From CAZADH01 sp964483805 (GTDB lineage: Bacteria > Muiribacteriota > Ozemobacteria > Ozemobacterales > Ozemobacteraceae), in the NCBI GenBank assembly GCA_964483805.1, contig CAZADH010000005.1, positions 4,410-68,409 on the forward strand: a DNA stretch of 64,000 nucleotides, read 5' to 3'. The notes beneath the pieces were generated by a model. It was not told where the DNA came from. It did not search any database and saw only the letters and a program-made list of their open reading frames with translations. Position numbers and translations under genes: made by a program. Positions 34,222 to 43,297 of this stretch are shown piece by piece (position 1 is the stretch's first letter; each line of letters starts with the position of its first letter).

Positions 34222-34250
34222 ATCATAGCATGGCATCCATAGACCGTCAA
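34222..34250 (-). promoter_or_regulatory. Promoter of mtnA-aldolase operon
   Basis: On the minus strand TTGACG, 17-base spacer, TATGAT, 65 bases upstream of the mtnA start. Confidence 0.75.
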
Positions 34251-34287
34251 GACGCTTGCGGTGCCGTTTTCTGTAGCCGTGCCTGCC

Positions 34288-34316
34288 TTGACATCAGAAT
34301 CCTCTCCGGCTATCAT
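34288..34316 (+). promoter_or_regulatory. Promoter of bamA
   Basis: TTGACA, 17-base spacer, TATCAT, 39 bases before the bamA start. It is divergent from the mtnA promoter with 37 bases between the -35 boxes. Confidence 0.8.
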
Positions 34317-34355
34317 ACCGGAAATTTCCCGGGCAGTTCCCTGCGCAAGGAGCCT

Positions 34356-36077
34356 ATGAAAGCTAGAATCGCCGCGTGTTTGCCCGTTTTTGTCCTGTTG
34401 GCGCTGTGGTCGGTGTGTGCCCCAGCGGTTCATGCATACGACAGCAATATCGTGACCGGCTTTGCCGTCGAGGGTAACAAGATGATTCCCTCGTCGACCA
34501 TTCTGCTCAACCTGCAGATGAAGCCGGGCGACAAGTTCGACGATGCCGCCGTGAAGGCCGAGATCGCGCGCATCGGCGAGATGGGTTTCTTTTCCTGGGT
34601 GGGTGCAGAGGCACGCAACCACGAGAAGGGCAAAGAGATCATCTTCAAGGTCACCGAGAACGGCTTGATCACCGAAGTGAATCTGAAAGGCAACACCAAG
34701 ATTGCCACGGCCACCCTGCTGCACGAGATGGAGTGTCGCGTGGGCACGGTGTTCAACTCCAAGATGTTGTCGCAGGATATCAACGCGATCAACGAAACCC
34801 TCTCGCGGCATGGTTTTCTGTTCTCGAAGGTGACCGATGCCTACGTCAAAGAGCAGGGCAGCAAGATCTTTGTCGAGGTTTCCGAGGGTTTCCTCAGCGA
34901 AATCAAGATCGAAGGCCTGAAGAAGACCAAAGAGAAAGTGGTCCGCCGTGAGTTGACCATGAAACCGGGCGAGATCTACAACAACAACAAGATCGTTCGC
35001 GACCTACAACGTATTTACAATCTTGGTTTCTTCGAGGAGGTCACCCGCGATCACCTGCCCGGTCCGAAGCCCCACGATGTCGTGTTGGTCATCAAGGTCA
35101 AAGAGCAGAAGACCGGTCGCGCCGGCGTGGGTGGCGGTTACAGTTCGCTCAACGGCCTGGTCGGGTTCGTGAACCTGTCCCAGAACAACTTCAACGGCGA
35201 AGGCAAGCGGGTCTATGTGAAGACCGAGTTCGGTGGCGTGCGCACCTACGAACTGGGCTACTTCGACCCTTACATCAACGGCAAACCGATCAGCTTCGGT
35301 ATCGACCTTTACGACACCAAGTACAACCGCAGCCTGTATGCCGCCGGGTTGTCGACCACCGATTACGACGAGCGCCGCAAGGGCGGCAACATCGTGCTCG
35401 GCAAGCGGCTTTCCCCCTGGACGGACGTGTCGTTGCGCTTCCGCGATGAAGACGTCGAGATCACGCCCACCACCGACGGTGCCTCGTTGCCGACCGGGAT
35501 CTACAACGGTCGCGTGCAGAGCCTTGGTGCCATTGTCGACCGCGACACCCGCGACAATCGCTTCCGGCCGACGGGTGGCTTGCACGATTCGTTGTCGGTT
35601 GAGACGACGGGTGGCCCGTTCCGGGGTGAGAACGAATACACCAAATACGTGTTGGCTCTGCGGCGCTATGTGCCGGTTTCCAAGAACCGCAAACTGGTTT
35701 TCGCCGTTCAGGGTGTTGCTGGCCAGACGGCGACGGGCAAAGGTTTCGTGCCGATCTACGACCTGTTCTCGGTGGGCGGCAGCAGCACCGTGCGCGGTTA
35801 CCGCGAACGCGAGTTCCTGGGCACCAAGATGGCCTACATGAACCTGGAGTTCCGGCGCAACTTCGCGAAGAATTTCGACGTCGTGGCGTTCTACGATTAT
35901 GGTGATGCATGGGGCATCGACACGTTGAACAACCGCAGCAGCAACTTTGACGGCAAGGGTGGTTATGGCGCCGGTATCCGGTTGCAGACGCCCCTGGGTC
36001 CGATTGCCATCGATTATGGCAAGGCCAAAGACCGGGGCGAGGGGCGCACCTACTTCAACTTTGGTGGTTCCTTCTAG
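34356..36077 (+). CDS. bamA: Outer membrane protein assembly factor
   Basis: Central Omp85 component that folds beta-barrels into the outer membrane. The 573 residues comprise a signal peptide (LLALWSVCAPAVHA), three POTRA domains (~25-270; for example VTGFAVEGNKMIPSSTI) and a 16-stranded barrel from ~280 to the terminal FNFGGSF with a C-terminal Phe. E. coli BamA has five POTRA domains, so this one is short. The SSTVRGYRE motif of the L6 loop is present. ATG follows AAGGAG. The order bamA-ompH-lpxD is conserved in many diderms. One CCTAC-AAC-GTATT palindrome variant lies inside. Confidence 0.9.
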   Translation: MKARIAACLPVFVLLALWSVCAPAVHAYDSNIVTGFAVEGNKMIPSSTILLNLQMKPGDKFDDAAVKAEIARIGEMGFFSWVGAEARNHEKGKEIIFKVTENGLITEVNLKGNTKIATATLLHEMECRVGTVFNSKMLSQDINAINETLSRHGFLFSKVTDAYVKEQGSKIFVEVSEGFLSEIKIEGLKKTKEKVVRRELTMKPGEIYNNNKIVRDLQRIYNLGFFEEVTRDHLPGPKPHDVVLVIKVKEQKTGRAGVGGGYSSLNGLVGFVNLSQNNFNGEGKRVYVKTEFGGVRTYELGYFDPYINGKPISFGIDLYDTKYNRSLYAAGLSTTDYDERRKGGNIVLGKRLSPWTDVSLRFRDEDVEITPTTDGASLPTGIYNGRVQSLGAIVDRDTRDNRFRPTGGLHDSLSVETTGGPFRGENEYTKYVLALRRYVPVSKNRKLVFAVQGVAGQTATGKGFVPIYDLFSVGGSSTVRGYREREFLGTKMAYMNLEFRRNFAKNFDVVAFYDYGDAWGIDTLNNRSSNFDGKGGYGAGIRLQTPLGPIAIDYGKAKDRGEGRTYFNFGGSF

Positions 36078-36089
36078 GTACGGTATCAT

Positions 36090-36122
36090 GTGACGCCGCT
36101 TGGCTTGGCGTCACGGTGTTTT
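36090..36122 (+). terminator. Hairpin between bamA and ompH
   Basis: GTGACGCC/GGCGTCAC 8-bp stem, then TTTT a few bases later. It may act as an attenuator, since ompH and lpxD normally share the bamA transcript. Confidence 0.55.
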
Positions 36123-36211
36123 GACACCGCGGCATTGATGCTTCGGTGAAGGTGAAAAGAAGCCCACAGGGGTGTTCACGGACCCTGCAGGGCAGCATAA
36201 GGAGACTGAAA

Positions 36212-36838
36212 ATGAAAAAGACTCTGATTCTGAGCAGCCTGCTCGCCGCGTGCCTGGTCGTGCCGGTGCCTGGTTTCGCCATGGAGTTTGGCACGATCGA
36301 TGCCGGACGGCTGTTCAACAACTACAGCGAGACCCAGAAGACCAAAGCGGTGCTCGAGGCCGAGAAGAAGAAGCTGCAAGAGAAACTCGATGCGATGAAG
36401 AAAGAGTTTGCGGCGCTCGACGAGCAGTACACCGCCACCGCCAAGAAGATTCAGGAGCTGCAGCAGGCCAAGAAAGATGCCGAAGCCAAGCCGCTCGAAG
36501 ACAAGTTGCGCACCATGCGCGAGCAGCTTGCCGAGAAACAGGCGGAACTGCAGAAGTTCTTCGAGAGTTCGCAGAAGCAATTGTATGAGCTCGAGGACGA
36601 CAAGATGGGCAATCTGTCGAAGAACCTCGATGCCAAGGTTGATGCGACCATCAAGAAGATTGCCGCGCAGATGGGCCTCGAGGCCGTGTTCGAGAAGCGC
36701 TTCTGTTATGCGGGTGGTAAAGACATTACCGATGCGGTGCTGAATGACCTCAACGGTGGCGCGCCGGCTCCGGCGGCGCCCGCTCCGGTTGCTGACCCGA
36801 AGGCTCCCAAGGGTGGCGCGAAGCCCAAACCGCGGTAA
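36212..36838 (+). CDS. OmpH/Skp periplasmic chaperone
   Basis: Holds unfolded outer-membrane proteins on the way to BamA. The 208 residues include a signal peptide (ILSSLLAACLVVPVPGFA), the OmpH start FGTIDAGRLFNNYSETQKTK, a long coiled coil (~50-135) and a C-terminal strand segment (IAAQMGLEAVFEKRF). The Pro/Ala/Lys-rich tail is unusual. ATG follows AAGGAG. The same VD(L/A)xxxF fold entry appears, far more diverged, in three exported proteins 5-10 kb downstream. Confidence 0.85.
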   Translation: MKKTLILSSLLAACLVVPVPGFAMEFGTIDAGRLFNNYSETQKTKAVLEAEKKKLQEKLDAMKKEFAALDEQYTATAKKIQELQQAKKDAEAKPLEDKLRTMREQLAEKQAELQKFFESSQKQLYELEDDKMGNLSKNLDAKVDATIKKIAAQMGLEAVFEKRFCYAGGKDITDAVLNDLNGGAPAPAAPAPVADPKAPKGGAKPKPR

Positions 36839-36882
36839 CCGTGTGGTGACACGCATCGCCTTCAGGAACACCTGAGACCGAT

Positions 36883-36907
36883 GGGCCGGAGCGAATCGTT
36901 CCGGCCC
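36883..36907. terminator. Hairpin between ompH and lpxD
   Basis: GGGCCGGA/TCCGGCCC stem with a 9-base loop, without a clear T-run. A palindrome copy with one mismatch (AATAT-GTT-GTATT, 36926-36938) follows within 20 bases. Confidence 0.4.
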
Positions 36908-36977
36908 TCGGTGCGTCCATCGGTCAATATGTTGTATTGACAGTGGCGGGACGCAGAACGCAAAACGAGGCCCAACT

Positions 36978-38015
36978 GTGTTGTCGCGAAGCATGACCAT
37001 CGGCGCGCTTGCCCAGGCTCTGGGCGGGCGTGTCGAGGGCACCGGGAACGATCTGGAGTTGACCGGCATCGGCTCGATCAAAGAGGCCGCGGCCGGTGAG
37101 GTCACGTTCCTGGCCCACGCCCGCAACCTGGGTGAGTTGTCGGCGACACGCGCGAGTGCGGTTATTGCCGGCAATGATGTCGGCGCGTTGCCTCTGCCGG
37201 CGGTGCGGGTGGCCAATCCGTATCTGGCCCTGGCCCGGGCGTTGCCGTTGTTCCGACCGCCCCGGCCGCACATACCCGGCATTCACCCGACGGCCTTTGT
37301 CGACCAGGCGGCCCGCGTCGATGCGACGGCCAGTATCGGGGCGCTGGCGGTGGTCGAGGCCGGCGCGGTCATCGGGCCGCGCACGCGCATCGATGCCCAG
37401 GCCCATGTCGGTGTCGATGCCGTGATCGGCAGCGACACCTGGATCCACCCGCACGCGGTCATCGAGAGTGGCTGTCGCCTCGGCGACCGGGTGGTGATCC
37501 ACGGCGGCACGGTCATTGGCAGCGATGGGTTTGGCTTCACGCCTGATCCTGCGCGGGGTCACGCCCTGGTAAAGGTGCCCCAATTGGGCATCGTCGAGGT
37601 TGCCGATGACGTCGAGATCGGGGCGAATGTGACGATCGACCGGGCGACGATGGGCAAGACATTCATCGGCCGCGGGTCGAAGATCGACAACCTCGTGCAC
37701 CTGGCCCACAATGTCGTGGTCGGCGAGCAATGCATCATCGTGGCGCAGGTAGGGGTGTCGGGCAGCACGACGCTCGAAGATCGGGTGACGTTGGCCGGGC
37801 AGTCGGGGCTCGTGGGCCACATCACCATCGGCAAAGGGGCGACCGTGGCGGCGCGTGGCGTGCCCACCCACGACATCCCGCCCGGCGAAGTCGTTTCCGG
37901 TTTTCCCGCGCATTCGCACAAAGAAGAACGCAAGATCATGGCGGCCATGCGCCGTTTGCCGGAGATGGTCCGGGCGGTGACGGCGATCAAACAGAAGCTG
38001 GGACTGGATAAGTGA
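36978..38015 (+). CDS. lpxD: UDP-3-O-acylglucosamine N-acyltransferase
   Basis: Third lipid A step: adds the second hydroxyacyl chain from acyl carrier protein to UDP-3-O-acyl-glucosamine. The 345 residues have the N-terminal uridine-binding domain (ITSIKEA-type: LTGIGSIKEAAAGEVTFL) and a left-handed beta-helix of hexapeptides with the catalytic region NLVHLAHNVVVGEQ. The GTG at 36978 is preferred because ACGAGG lies 7 bases upstream; an ATG five codons in lacks such spacing. The stop overlaps the next gene. Confidence 0.94.
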   Translation: MLSRSMTIGALAQALGGRVEGTGNDLELTGIGSIKEAAAGEVTFLAHARNLGELSATRASAVIAGNDVGALPLPAVRVANPYLALARALPLFRPPRPHIPGIHPTAFVDQAARVDATASIGALAVVEAGAVIGPRTRIDAQAHVGVDAVIGSDTWIHPHAVIESGCRLGDRVVIHGGTVIGSDGFGFTPDPARGHALVKVPQLGIVEVADDVEIGANVTIDRATMGKTFIGRGSKIDNLVHLAHNVVVGEQCIIVAQVGVSGSTTLEDRVTLAGQSGLVGHITIGKGATVAARGVPTHDIPPGEVVSGFPAHSHKEERKIMAAMRRLPEMVRAVTAIKQKLGLDK

Positions 38016-38680
38016 GCCAAACACACAACGTAAATACGCGGATCTGGTGGCGTTGTCTGGTGCTGACGGCGCTGGTGGCGCTGTGCCTCGGTGCCGCCCC
38101 GGTGCAGGCCGCTGAACCGGATTTTCGTTTTCGTTATCTGGGTTCGACCATCGTGGCGATGCCCACGGGTTACACCCGCACCGAGGCGCTCTACGTTGCC
38201 GATGGGGCGCGCAGCCTCATGTTCTTCAGCTATCGCCTGCTCGGCAAGTTCCTCGAGGTATCGACAACGCGGGCAACCAACGGACCGAGCGACGACGATA
38301 TGGCGTGGAACCTCAAGCTCAACATTCTCGAAGAGGACACCTACATTCCCAACATCTGTTGGGGGTTGGGCGACTTCCGCGAGAAGTTCGGCGCCAAGGT
38401 GCCGTTCTTCGCGGCCAGCAAGACGATCGATTCCTTCGGGGCGATCATCCATGTCGGCACGGTGAAAGATCCGACGACGAACAAACAGAACGTGTATTAT
38501 GGCATCGACAAGACGATTTTTCCGCTGGTCACATTGATCGGAGAGCGTATGCTCGAGCGCAATACGGTTGGGGCAAAACTTGTACCGCAACCGAACCTCA
38601 CGCTGTTGATCGCGCGTGAGGGGGTTGGCCGATCCGATCAGCACGACATCTACCAGGCGAGCTACCAGGTGAACTTCTGA
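38012..38680 (+). CDS. Exported barrel-like protein inside the lpx operon
   Basis: A 222-residue protein starting with GTG that overlaps the lpxD stop (GTGA). The signal peptide is CLVLTALVALCLGAAPVQA. The body is rich in alternating strands ending in ASYQVNF, with a final Phe typical of outer-membrane barrels. The FNLKLNILEEDTYIP-like region faintly resembles YjbH-type proteins. One base overlaps the lpxC-fabZ start. Position between lpxD and lpxC suggests a role in outer-membrane lipid or glycan handling; not a known lpx gene. Confidence 0.55.
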   Translation: MSQTHNVNTRIWWRCLVLTALVALCLGAAPVQAAEPDFRFRYLGSTIVAMPTGYTRTEALYVADGARSLMFFSYRLLGKFLEVSTTRATNGPSDDDMAWNLKLNILEEDTYIPNICWGLGDFREKFGAKVPFFAASKTIDSFGAIIHVGTVKDPTTNKQNVYYGIDKTIFPLVTLIGERMLERNTVGAKLVPQPNLTLLIAREGVGRSDQHDIYQASYQVNF

Positions 38681-39999
38681 TGGCGAGACCGCAGAATACG
38701 ATCCGGACCGAGTCGCGCGTTGACGGCATCGGTCTGCACACGGGGTGTCCCTCGCGGTTGCGCTTTCTGCCGGCGCCGCCCGGGCACGGCATCTGCTTCA
38801 AGCGCATCGATCTGCCCGAGCACCCATTGGTGCCGGCGACCATCGACAAGGTCACCGAGGTGTTGCGTGGCACGACGATCGGTCTCGATGACGTGCGGGT
38901 GGTGCACACGGTCGAGCACGTGCTGTCGGCAGCATACGGACTTTGTATTGACAATCTGTTGATCGAACTCGACGGCAACGAGCCCCCGGCCGGCGATGGC
39001 AGTGCCCGGGTCTTTGTTGAGGCGCTCGAGAAGGCCGGAATCGTGGCGCAACCCGAGGGCGCGGCCCCAGAGGTTCTTGCTCTCAACGAGACGTTCTTCA
39101 TCGAAGACGGCGACCGCAGCCTGGCGTATCGGCCCAGTTCTCGCTTCGAGATCACGTTCACGATCGTGTATCCGAATTCGATCATCGGTCAGCAGACCCG
39201 GCACGTCGTTATCGACGATCAGGTCTACCGCGCTGAAGTGAAAGACTCGCGCACGTTCGGTTTCATCCACGAGTTCGAGGGACTGAAGGCCAAGAATCTG
39301 GCGTTGGGGGGAAATCTCGACAACGCGGTGGTGATCGCGCGCGATGGCAACATCCTCAACGAGGGTGGGGTGCGGTTCGAGCGTGAGTTCGTGACCCACA
39401 AGATTCTCGACCTCGTAGGCGACCTTGCGCTGATCGGTCGACCGATCCGCGGCCATATCATCGCCCACAAATCGGGGCATGCCTTCAACATCCGGTTTGC
39501 CCGGTTGTTGGCCGAGAAGGCGGCGGCGATGAAAACCAGGAGACCAGAGAAGATGCTTGATATCAACATGATCCGGCAGGTGATTCCGCATCGCTATCCG
39601 TTCTTGCTCGTCGACCGCATTCTCGCCTACGAGATGGGCCAGAGCGCGGTGGGCATCAAGAACGTGACGGCGAACGAGGAATTCTTTCAGGGCCATTTCC
39701 CGCGGCAACCGGTGATGCCCGGCGTGCTCATCGTCGAGGCAATGGCCCAGGTCGCCGGGGTCTTGTTGCTGTCACAGCCCGAACACAAAGGGAAGGTACC
39801 GTATTTCGTCGGTATTGACAATGTGCGGTTCCGCAAACCGGTGATTCCCGGCGATCGCCTCGAGATCTCCGTGAAGGTCTTGAAGGTGCGGGGCAACACC
39901 GGCCGTGTCGCGGCCGAGTGCCGTGTCGAAGACAAACTCGTGGCGAACGGCGAGTTGATGTTCACTATCGTCGATCCCGCGCAAGGAGCAGACGCATGA
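38680..39999 (+). CDS. LpxC-FabZ fusion protein
   Basis: A 439-residue bifunctional enzyme. Residues 1-~285 are UDP-3-O-acyl-GlcNAc deacetylase (LpxC), the committed lipid A step, with zinc ligands His80 (HTVEH), a His in FVTHKILDLVGD and the following Asp, and HKSGH near 267. Residues ~292-439 are 3-hydroxyacyl-ACP dehydratase (FabZ), with IPHRYPFLLVDRI and the catalytic GHFPRQPVMPGVLIVEAM. Fusion puts the ACP-chain enzyme beside lipid A synthesis. It is known from Bacteroidetes and some other phyla, not from Proteobacteria. It overlaps lpxA by four bases. Confidence 0.95.
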   Translation: MARPQNTIRTESRVDGIGLHTGCPSRLRFLPAPPGHGICFKRIDLPEHPLVPATIDKVTEVLRGTTIGLDDVRVVHTVEHVLSAAYGLCIDNLLIELDGNEPPAGDGSARVFVEALEKAGIVAQPEGAAPEVLALNETFFIEDGDRSLAYRPSSRFEITFTIVYPNSIIGQQTRHVVIDDQVYRAEVKDSRTFGFIHEFEGLKAKNLALGGNLDNAVVIARDGNILNEGGVRFEREFVTHKILDLVGDLALIGRPIRGHIIAHKSGHAFNIRFARLLAEKAAAMKTRRPEKMLDINMIRQVIPHRYPFLLVDRILAYEMGQSAVGIKNVTANEEFFQGHFPRQPVMPGVLIVEAMAQVAGVLLLSQPEHKGKVPYFVGIDNVRFRKPVIPGDRLEISVKVLKVRGNTGRVAAECRVEDKLVANGELMFTIVDPAQGADA

Positions 40000-40793
40000 C
40001 CATCCATCCCACTGCGGTTGTTGCCAGGGGCGCCGTCATTCACGACCAGGCCGAGATCGCGGCCTATGTTACGATCGGGCCGAACGTCACCATCGGTGCG
40101 GGCACGGTTGTCGGTCCGCATTGCCACATCGAGGGTCACACCACGATTGGGGCCAACAACAAGTTCATCGCCCATGTCAGCATCGGTTGTCCACCCCAAG
40201 ACATCAAGTACAAGGGCGAAGAGAGTTTCGTCGAGATCGGTGACGGCAACATGTTCCGCGAGTTCGTTACCGTGCACAAGGGCGAGGGCGCGGGCACCAA
40301 GACGATCATCGGCAACGAGAATCTCTTCATGGCCTACGTGCACGTCGCGCACAACTGCGTGATCGGTTCGAAGAACATCCTGGCCAACTGTGTGACGCTG
40401 GCCGGGCACGTCAAGCTGGGCAATCGCATGGTCCTTGGCGGGTTGACCGGCATCCACCAGTTCTGCCAGATCGGTGACTATGTGATGATCGGTGGCATGA
40501 GCAAGATCGTCAAAGACGTGCCGCCGTTCATCAAAGTCGATGGCAATCCCGCGCGGGTCGTCGGGTTGAATGCCGTCGGCCTGAAACGCAACAACGTGGC
40601 GAAAGAAGGCATTGACGTCATACGTCTTGTTTACAAAGTATTCTTCCGCTCGGGGTTGAACGTATCGCAGGCCAACGAAGAGATGAAGAAGCTTCCCGAG
40701 GCACAGCATCCGCTGGCCCAGCAGTTCCTCGAGTTCGTGGCGGCATCGAAGCGTGGCATCTACAAGCGGGTGCGCGAGTCGATTACCGAGTGA
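39996..40793 (+). CDS. lpxA: UDP-N-acetylglucosamine O-acyltransferase
   Basis: First lipid A step: transfers a 3-hydroxyacyl chain from ACP to UDP-GlcNAc. The 265 residues fit LpxA: a beta-helix of hexapeptides (AVIHDQAEIAAYVTIGPNVTIG), catalytic region HVAHNCVIGSKNI, and a C-terminal helical part (GLKRNNVAKEGIDVIRLVY). ATG overlaps the fusion stop. A palindrome variant (TTTAC-AAA-GTATT) covers codons for VYKVF. The operon order lpxD, unknown, lpxC-fabZ, lpxA differs from E. coli (lpxD-fabZ-lpxA-lpxB). Confidence 0.94.
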   Translation: MTIHPTAVVARGAVIHDQAEIAAYVTIGPNVTIGAGTVVGPHCHIEGHTTIGANNKFIAHVSIGCPPQDIKYKGEESFVEIGDGNMFREFVTVHKGEGAGTKTIIGNENLFMAYVHVAHNCVIGSKNILANCVTLAGHVKLGNRMVLGGLTGIHQFCQIGDYVMIGGMSKIVKDVPPFIKVDGNPARVVGLNAVGLKRNNVAKEGIDVIRLVYKVFFRSGLNVSQANEEMKKLPEAQHPLAQQFLEFVAASKRGIYKRVRESITE

Positions 40794-40800
40794 CGCTTCC

Positions 40801-41598
40801 GTGATCCCCGAAACCCGGTGCGGTCATCGGCCGCGCTGTGTTGCCTGGGGATCTGTCGCTGTTCTCTGGTTTGTGCTTGCGTGTATTGGCCCGACGGTCG
40901 CCGTGCGGGCTTGTGGCCTGGCTGAGCACGACTGGCAGATCCTCGGCTATCTCGAGATTCCGCTCGAGGCGCCGTTCGTTCTCGTCGCCGAGCAGCGGTG
41001 GCTCGAAGAAACGGTGCCATGCCGTGAGCCGGTGCCGTTGCTGTGGGTCTTCGACAAACCTGAGGCGGCCGCGATTTCGGGGCTTGCGCACTGTGTCTTG
41101 GCGAACTGGCAGCTCGATCGCCCCTTTGTGCGCATGGCCGCGTTGGCGGGCGGCATTCTCGAGATGGCGCGCAATGCCGAACAACGCGGCAAACCGCTGG
41201 TGATTGCCCAGGCTTGCCGCCCCCGGCTTCGCTTGGCCTGGCTCTACGATTGGGGCAGCGGTGGTCGGTGCCACCAGTGGTTGGTCCTGCACGATACGGT
41301 GTTGCGGGCGGTGTTGGCCGGCCACACCAATCGCTGGGCCGAGGAACATCCGCAGAGCCTGGCCATGTCGGTCACTTTCGATCAGGTTCCCTGGCCGACG
41401 CATGTCCTGAACGCAACCCTGGGACCCGACCAGGTGCAACCCTGGTGGTCGTATTCGAGTGAACCGCTGGTGCGCGCGCTCATTGAGGCCAAGGTGATTC
41501 GGATGCGCCAGGGTCCGCCGGATCCCACCGTGGTGCTCGATCGGCCGCCCTTGCCGGGCGACGCAGCGCCGGTCGCGGCCGGAGACGGTTCACCATGA
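40801..41598 (+). CDS. Unknown exported protein after lpxA
   Basis: A 265-residue protein, GTG start 8 bases after the lpxA stop. A hydrophobic N-segment (VAVLWFVLACIGPTVAVRAC) looks like a signal peptide or anchor. The body has scattered Trp, Cys and His (ACGLAEHDWQILGYLEIP, RLAWLYDWGSGGRCHQWLVLHD) and no recognisable domain. The last 20 residues are Pro-rich. The four-base overlap with the next gene and co-direction with the lpx genes suggest one operon running into the OmpH-like/pilin block. Confidence 0.5.
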   Translation: MIPETRCGHRPRCVAWGSVAVLWFVLACIGPTVAVRACGLAEHDWQILGYLEIPLEAPFVLVAEQRWLEETVPCREPVPLLWVFDKPEAAAISGLAHCVLANWQLDRPFVRMAALAGGILEMARNAEQRGKPLVIAQACRPRLRLAWLYDWGSGGRCHQWLVLHDTVLRAVLAGHTNRWAEEHPQSLAMSVTFDQVPWPTHVLNATLGPDQVQPWWSYSSEPLVRALIEAKVIRMRQGPPDPTVVLDRPPLPGDAAPVAAGDGSP

Positions 41599-42368
41599 GG
41601 GGCGGACGACGGTGGGCATTTCCGTGGAACGGCACCCAGAAGGAGCGGGCGCGGTTCGTCATGACGGTTGTGGTGGCCACGGCCGTGGTCGCCAGCGGGC
41701 TCGTGGTGATGCCGTCGTGGTCACAACCCGTGGCGAGTTCGGCGGCTCCACCGTTCGTCGCCGTCGATCTGGCGGCCCGGCTATCGGCACACCCATTGAT
41801 GAAGCAATACGATATACAGACAATGCGGTTTCGCGACACGGCAAGCGCGTATCGGGATGTGCCGGCGATGATGCATCGCCAGCAGGAAATCGCCAGTGCA
41901 CTGGCCGAGATCGCCGAGGCCCGCCGCAAACAGGTGGCGGGTGCTCTGCGCGGACCGACGGGCACGGCTGCCGACGAGTCCGCGTTCTTTGCGCAGACGC
42001 GGCAACTGCGGTGGCGGTCCGAGCAGTTGTTGCGCGAGCAGGAGGAACTGCGCGAGGCCTGTCGGCGGGGCGGGCAGACCCCTCCCGAGACCATGGTTCC
42101 CCTGGTTGCCCGGCTGGTCCGGGAAGCGCTCCACGGGGTCCGTTCCCGTGGTGAGATCGGCCTCAACCACCTGCCGTCGCCTGCTTTGACACGGACTCCG
42201 CTGGGTGGGGCGAATCTATACGCACAATATATGGCCATTCACAATATCGAGCTGTTGCGGCGGTATCTCGCGGCGTGTGCCGATCTGGCGCCGCTGTTTC
42301 CGGGAGTTGACGACCCGGTGGTGGCCATCGCGCCGGCCGGCGATGGACCTGGGGGAAAGGACCGGTGA
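41595..42368 (+). CDS. OmpH-like exported paralogue 1
   Basis: A 257-residue exported protein with a signal or anchor near residues 22-42. After it comes the signature FVAVDLAARLSAHPLMKQYD, which matches two other proteins here: (V/I)DLxxxxxxHPxMxxYD, then FR. The OmpH/Skp strand (FGTIDAGRLF) fits the first half. A coiled-coil-like helix (ALAEIAEARRKQVAG..., LREQEELREACRRG) follows. The last 80 residues are unlike the others. It overlaps both neighbours by four bases. Chaperone-like binding of exported partners is an inference. Confidence 0.6.
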   Translation: MRGGRRWAFPWNGTQKERARFVMTVVVATAVVASGLVVMPSWSQPVASSAAPPFVAVDLAARLSAHPLMKQYDIQTMRFRDTASAYRDVPAMMHRQQEIASALAEIAEARRKQVAGALRGPTGTAADESAFFAQTRQLRWRSEQLLREQEELREACRRGGQTPPETMVPLVARLVREALHGVRSRGEIGLNHLPSPALTRTPLGGANLYAQYMAIHNIELLRRYLAACADLAPLFPGVDDPVVAIAPAGDGPGGKDR

Positions 42369-43297
42369 TGCGCGTGGGTCAGCGGCAGAGAATGCCGGGG
42401 CATGGGGTGGGCTGGTTGCTCGTCTTGCTGTTCTGCAGTGGGCCGGCGTGGTCGGCCGATCCGGGCCCCGGGATTACCGCGTCGGTGGGTCGTATCGGGG
42501 TTGTCGATCTGGTGACCGTGACCGCTCTGCATCCGGATCTGGCACAGTTCGATTTCGTGCGGGCTGGTTTCCGGCGGGAGGCGGGGTTGCCCGGGGTGGC
42601 GTCGGCGCCGGATCGGGCGTGTATTGACGCCGAGTTGGTGCGCGTCGCCTCGATGATTGCCGAGATTGATGCCTCGCGGGCGGTCCTGTTGCGAGAGTCG
42701 GCGCCTCCAGATCCGGGGCAGACGGTGATGCGGGAGCGATTGCTCGCCGATCATGCCCGTCGCAGTGCGTCGGCAACGGCCCGCCACAATGCGTTGCTGT
42801 GGGTGCGGGAAAATCCCGATCTGACCGGACCCGAAGAAACGCGGGCGTGTTTCGCGCGCATCGCCAGCGAAGCGCGTGGCGCTGTTGTCGCCGTGGCCCG
42901 TGCCGCCGGGGTGGCCGTGGTTTTGAATCGCGGCTTGCCCAACGCTCCCGCAGACGGCTGGCAGCAACGGGAAACCGCCGAGGCGGGGGGGCTGTCATGG
43001 TTGGAGCAGAACGTCCTGCGCTCGCTGCTCGGTTCGGCGTCGGCCGCGATGGCGAAACCTGAATTGCCCGACGCTCGCATGGTGCACACCTGGCTGGCGA
43101 TCACGGCACGCCCTGATGTGCAGCAGCAGTTGCGGTTACAACCGCATCCGCTCGTCCTGTGGGGGGGGCTCGATTTGACGGCGTCGGCGGTGGCTCGTCT
43201 GCTGGCCGCACGGGGCGTCGCCACCCCGGCGATCGAGGTTATCTGCGCCCAGGTTGCCGCGGATGCGCGGTCGCTGGGTGGGCCTGGCGACCAGTAA
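42365..43297 (+). CDS. OmpH-like exported paralogue 2
   Basis: A 310-residue protein with signal peptide (WLLVLLFCSGPAWSA). The VDL...HPDL..FD signature is GRIGVVDLVTVTALHPDLAQFD. Helical middle (~75-170), then GVAVVLNRGLP, aligned with GIEVVLDASTSGFRGLP of paralogue 3. A C-terminal domain, GGLDLTASAVARLLAARGVATPAIEVICAQV, matches GGIDLTQEVLVAILSEQGV of paralogue 3. So paralogues 2 and 3 share N- and C-terminal modules. About 280 gene-free bases follow, with a poly-T run near 43320. Confidence 0.62.
   Translation: MMRVGQRQRMPGHGVGWLLVLLFCSGPAWSADPGPGITASVGRIGVVDLVTVTALHPDLAQFDFVRAGFRREAGLPGVASAPDRACIDAELVRVASMIAEIDASRAVLLRESAPPDPGQTVMRERLLADHARRSASATARHNALLWVRENPDLTGPEETRACFARIASEARGAVVAVARAAGVAVVLNRGLPNAPADGWQQRETAEAGGLSWLEQNVLRSLLGSASAAMAKPELPDARMVHTWLAITARPDVQQQLRLQPHPLVLWGGLDLTASAVARLLAARGVATPAIEVICAQVAADARSLGGPGDQ

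Noticed and set aside
36937..36965. TTGACA upstream of lpxD as a promoter
   Set aside because: No -10 hexamer at 16-18 bases; the TTGACA overlaps a palindrome copy and is better explained by it.
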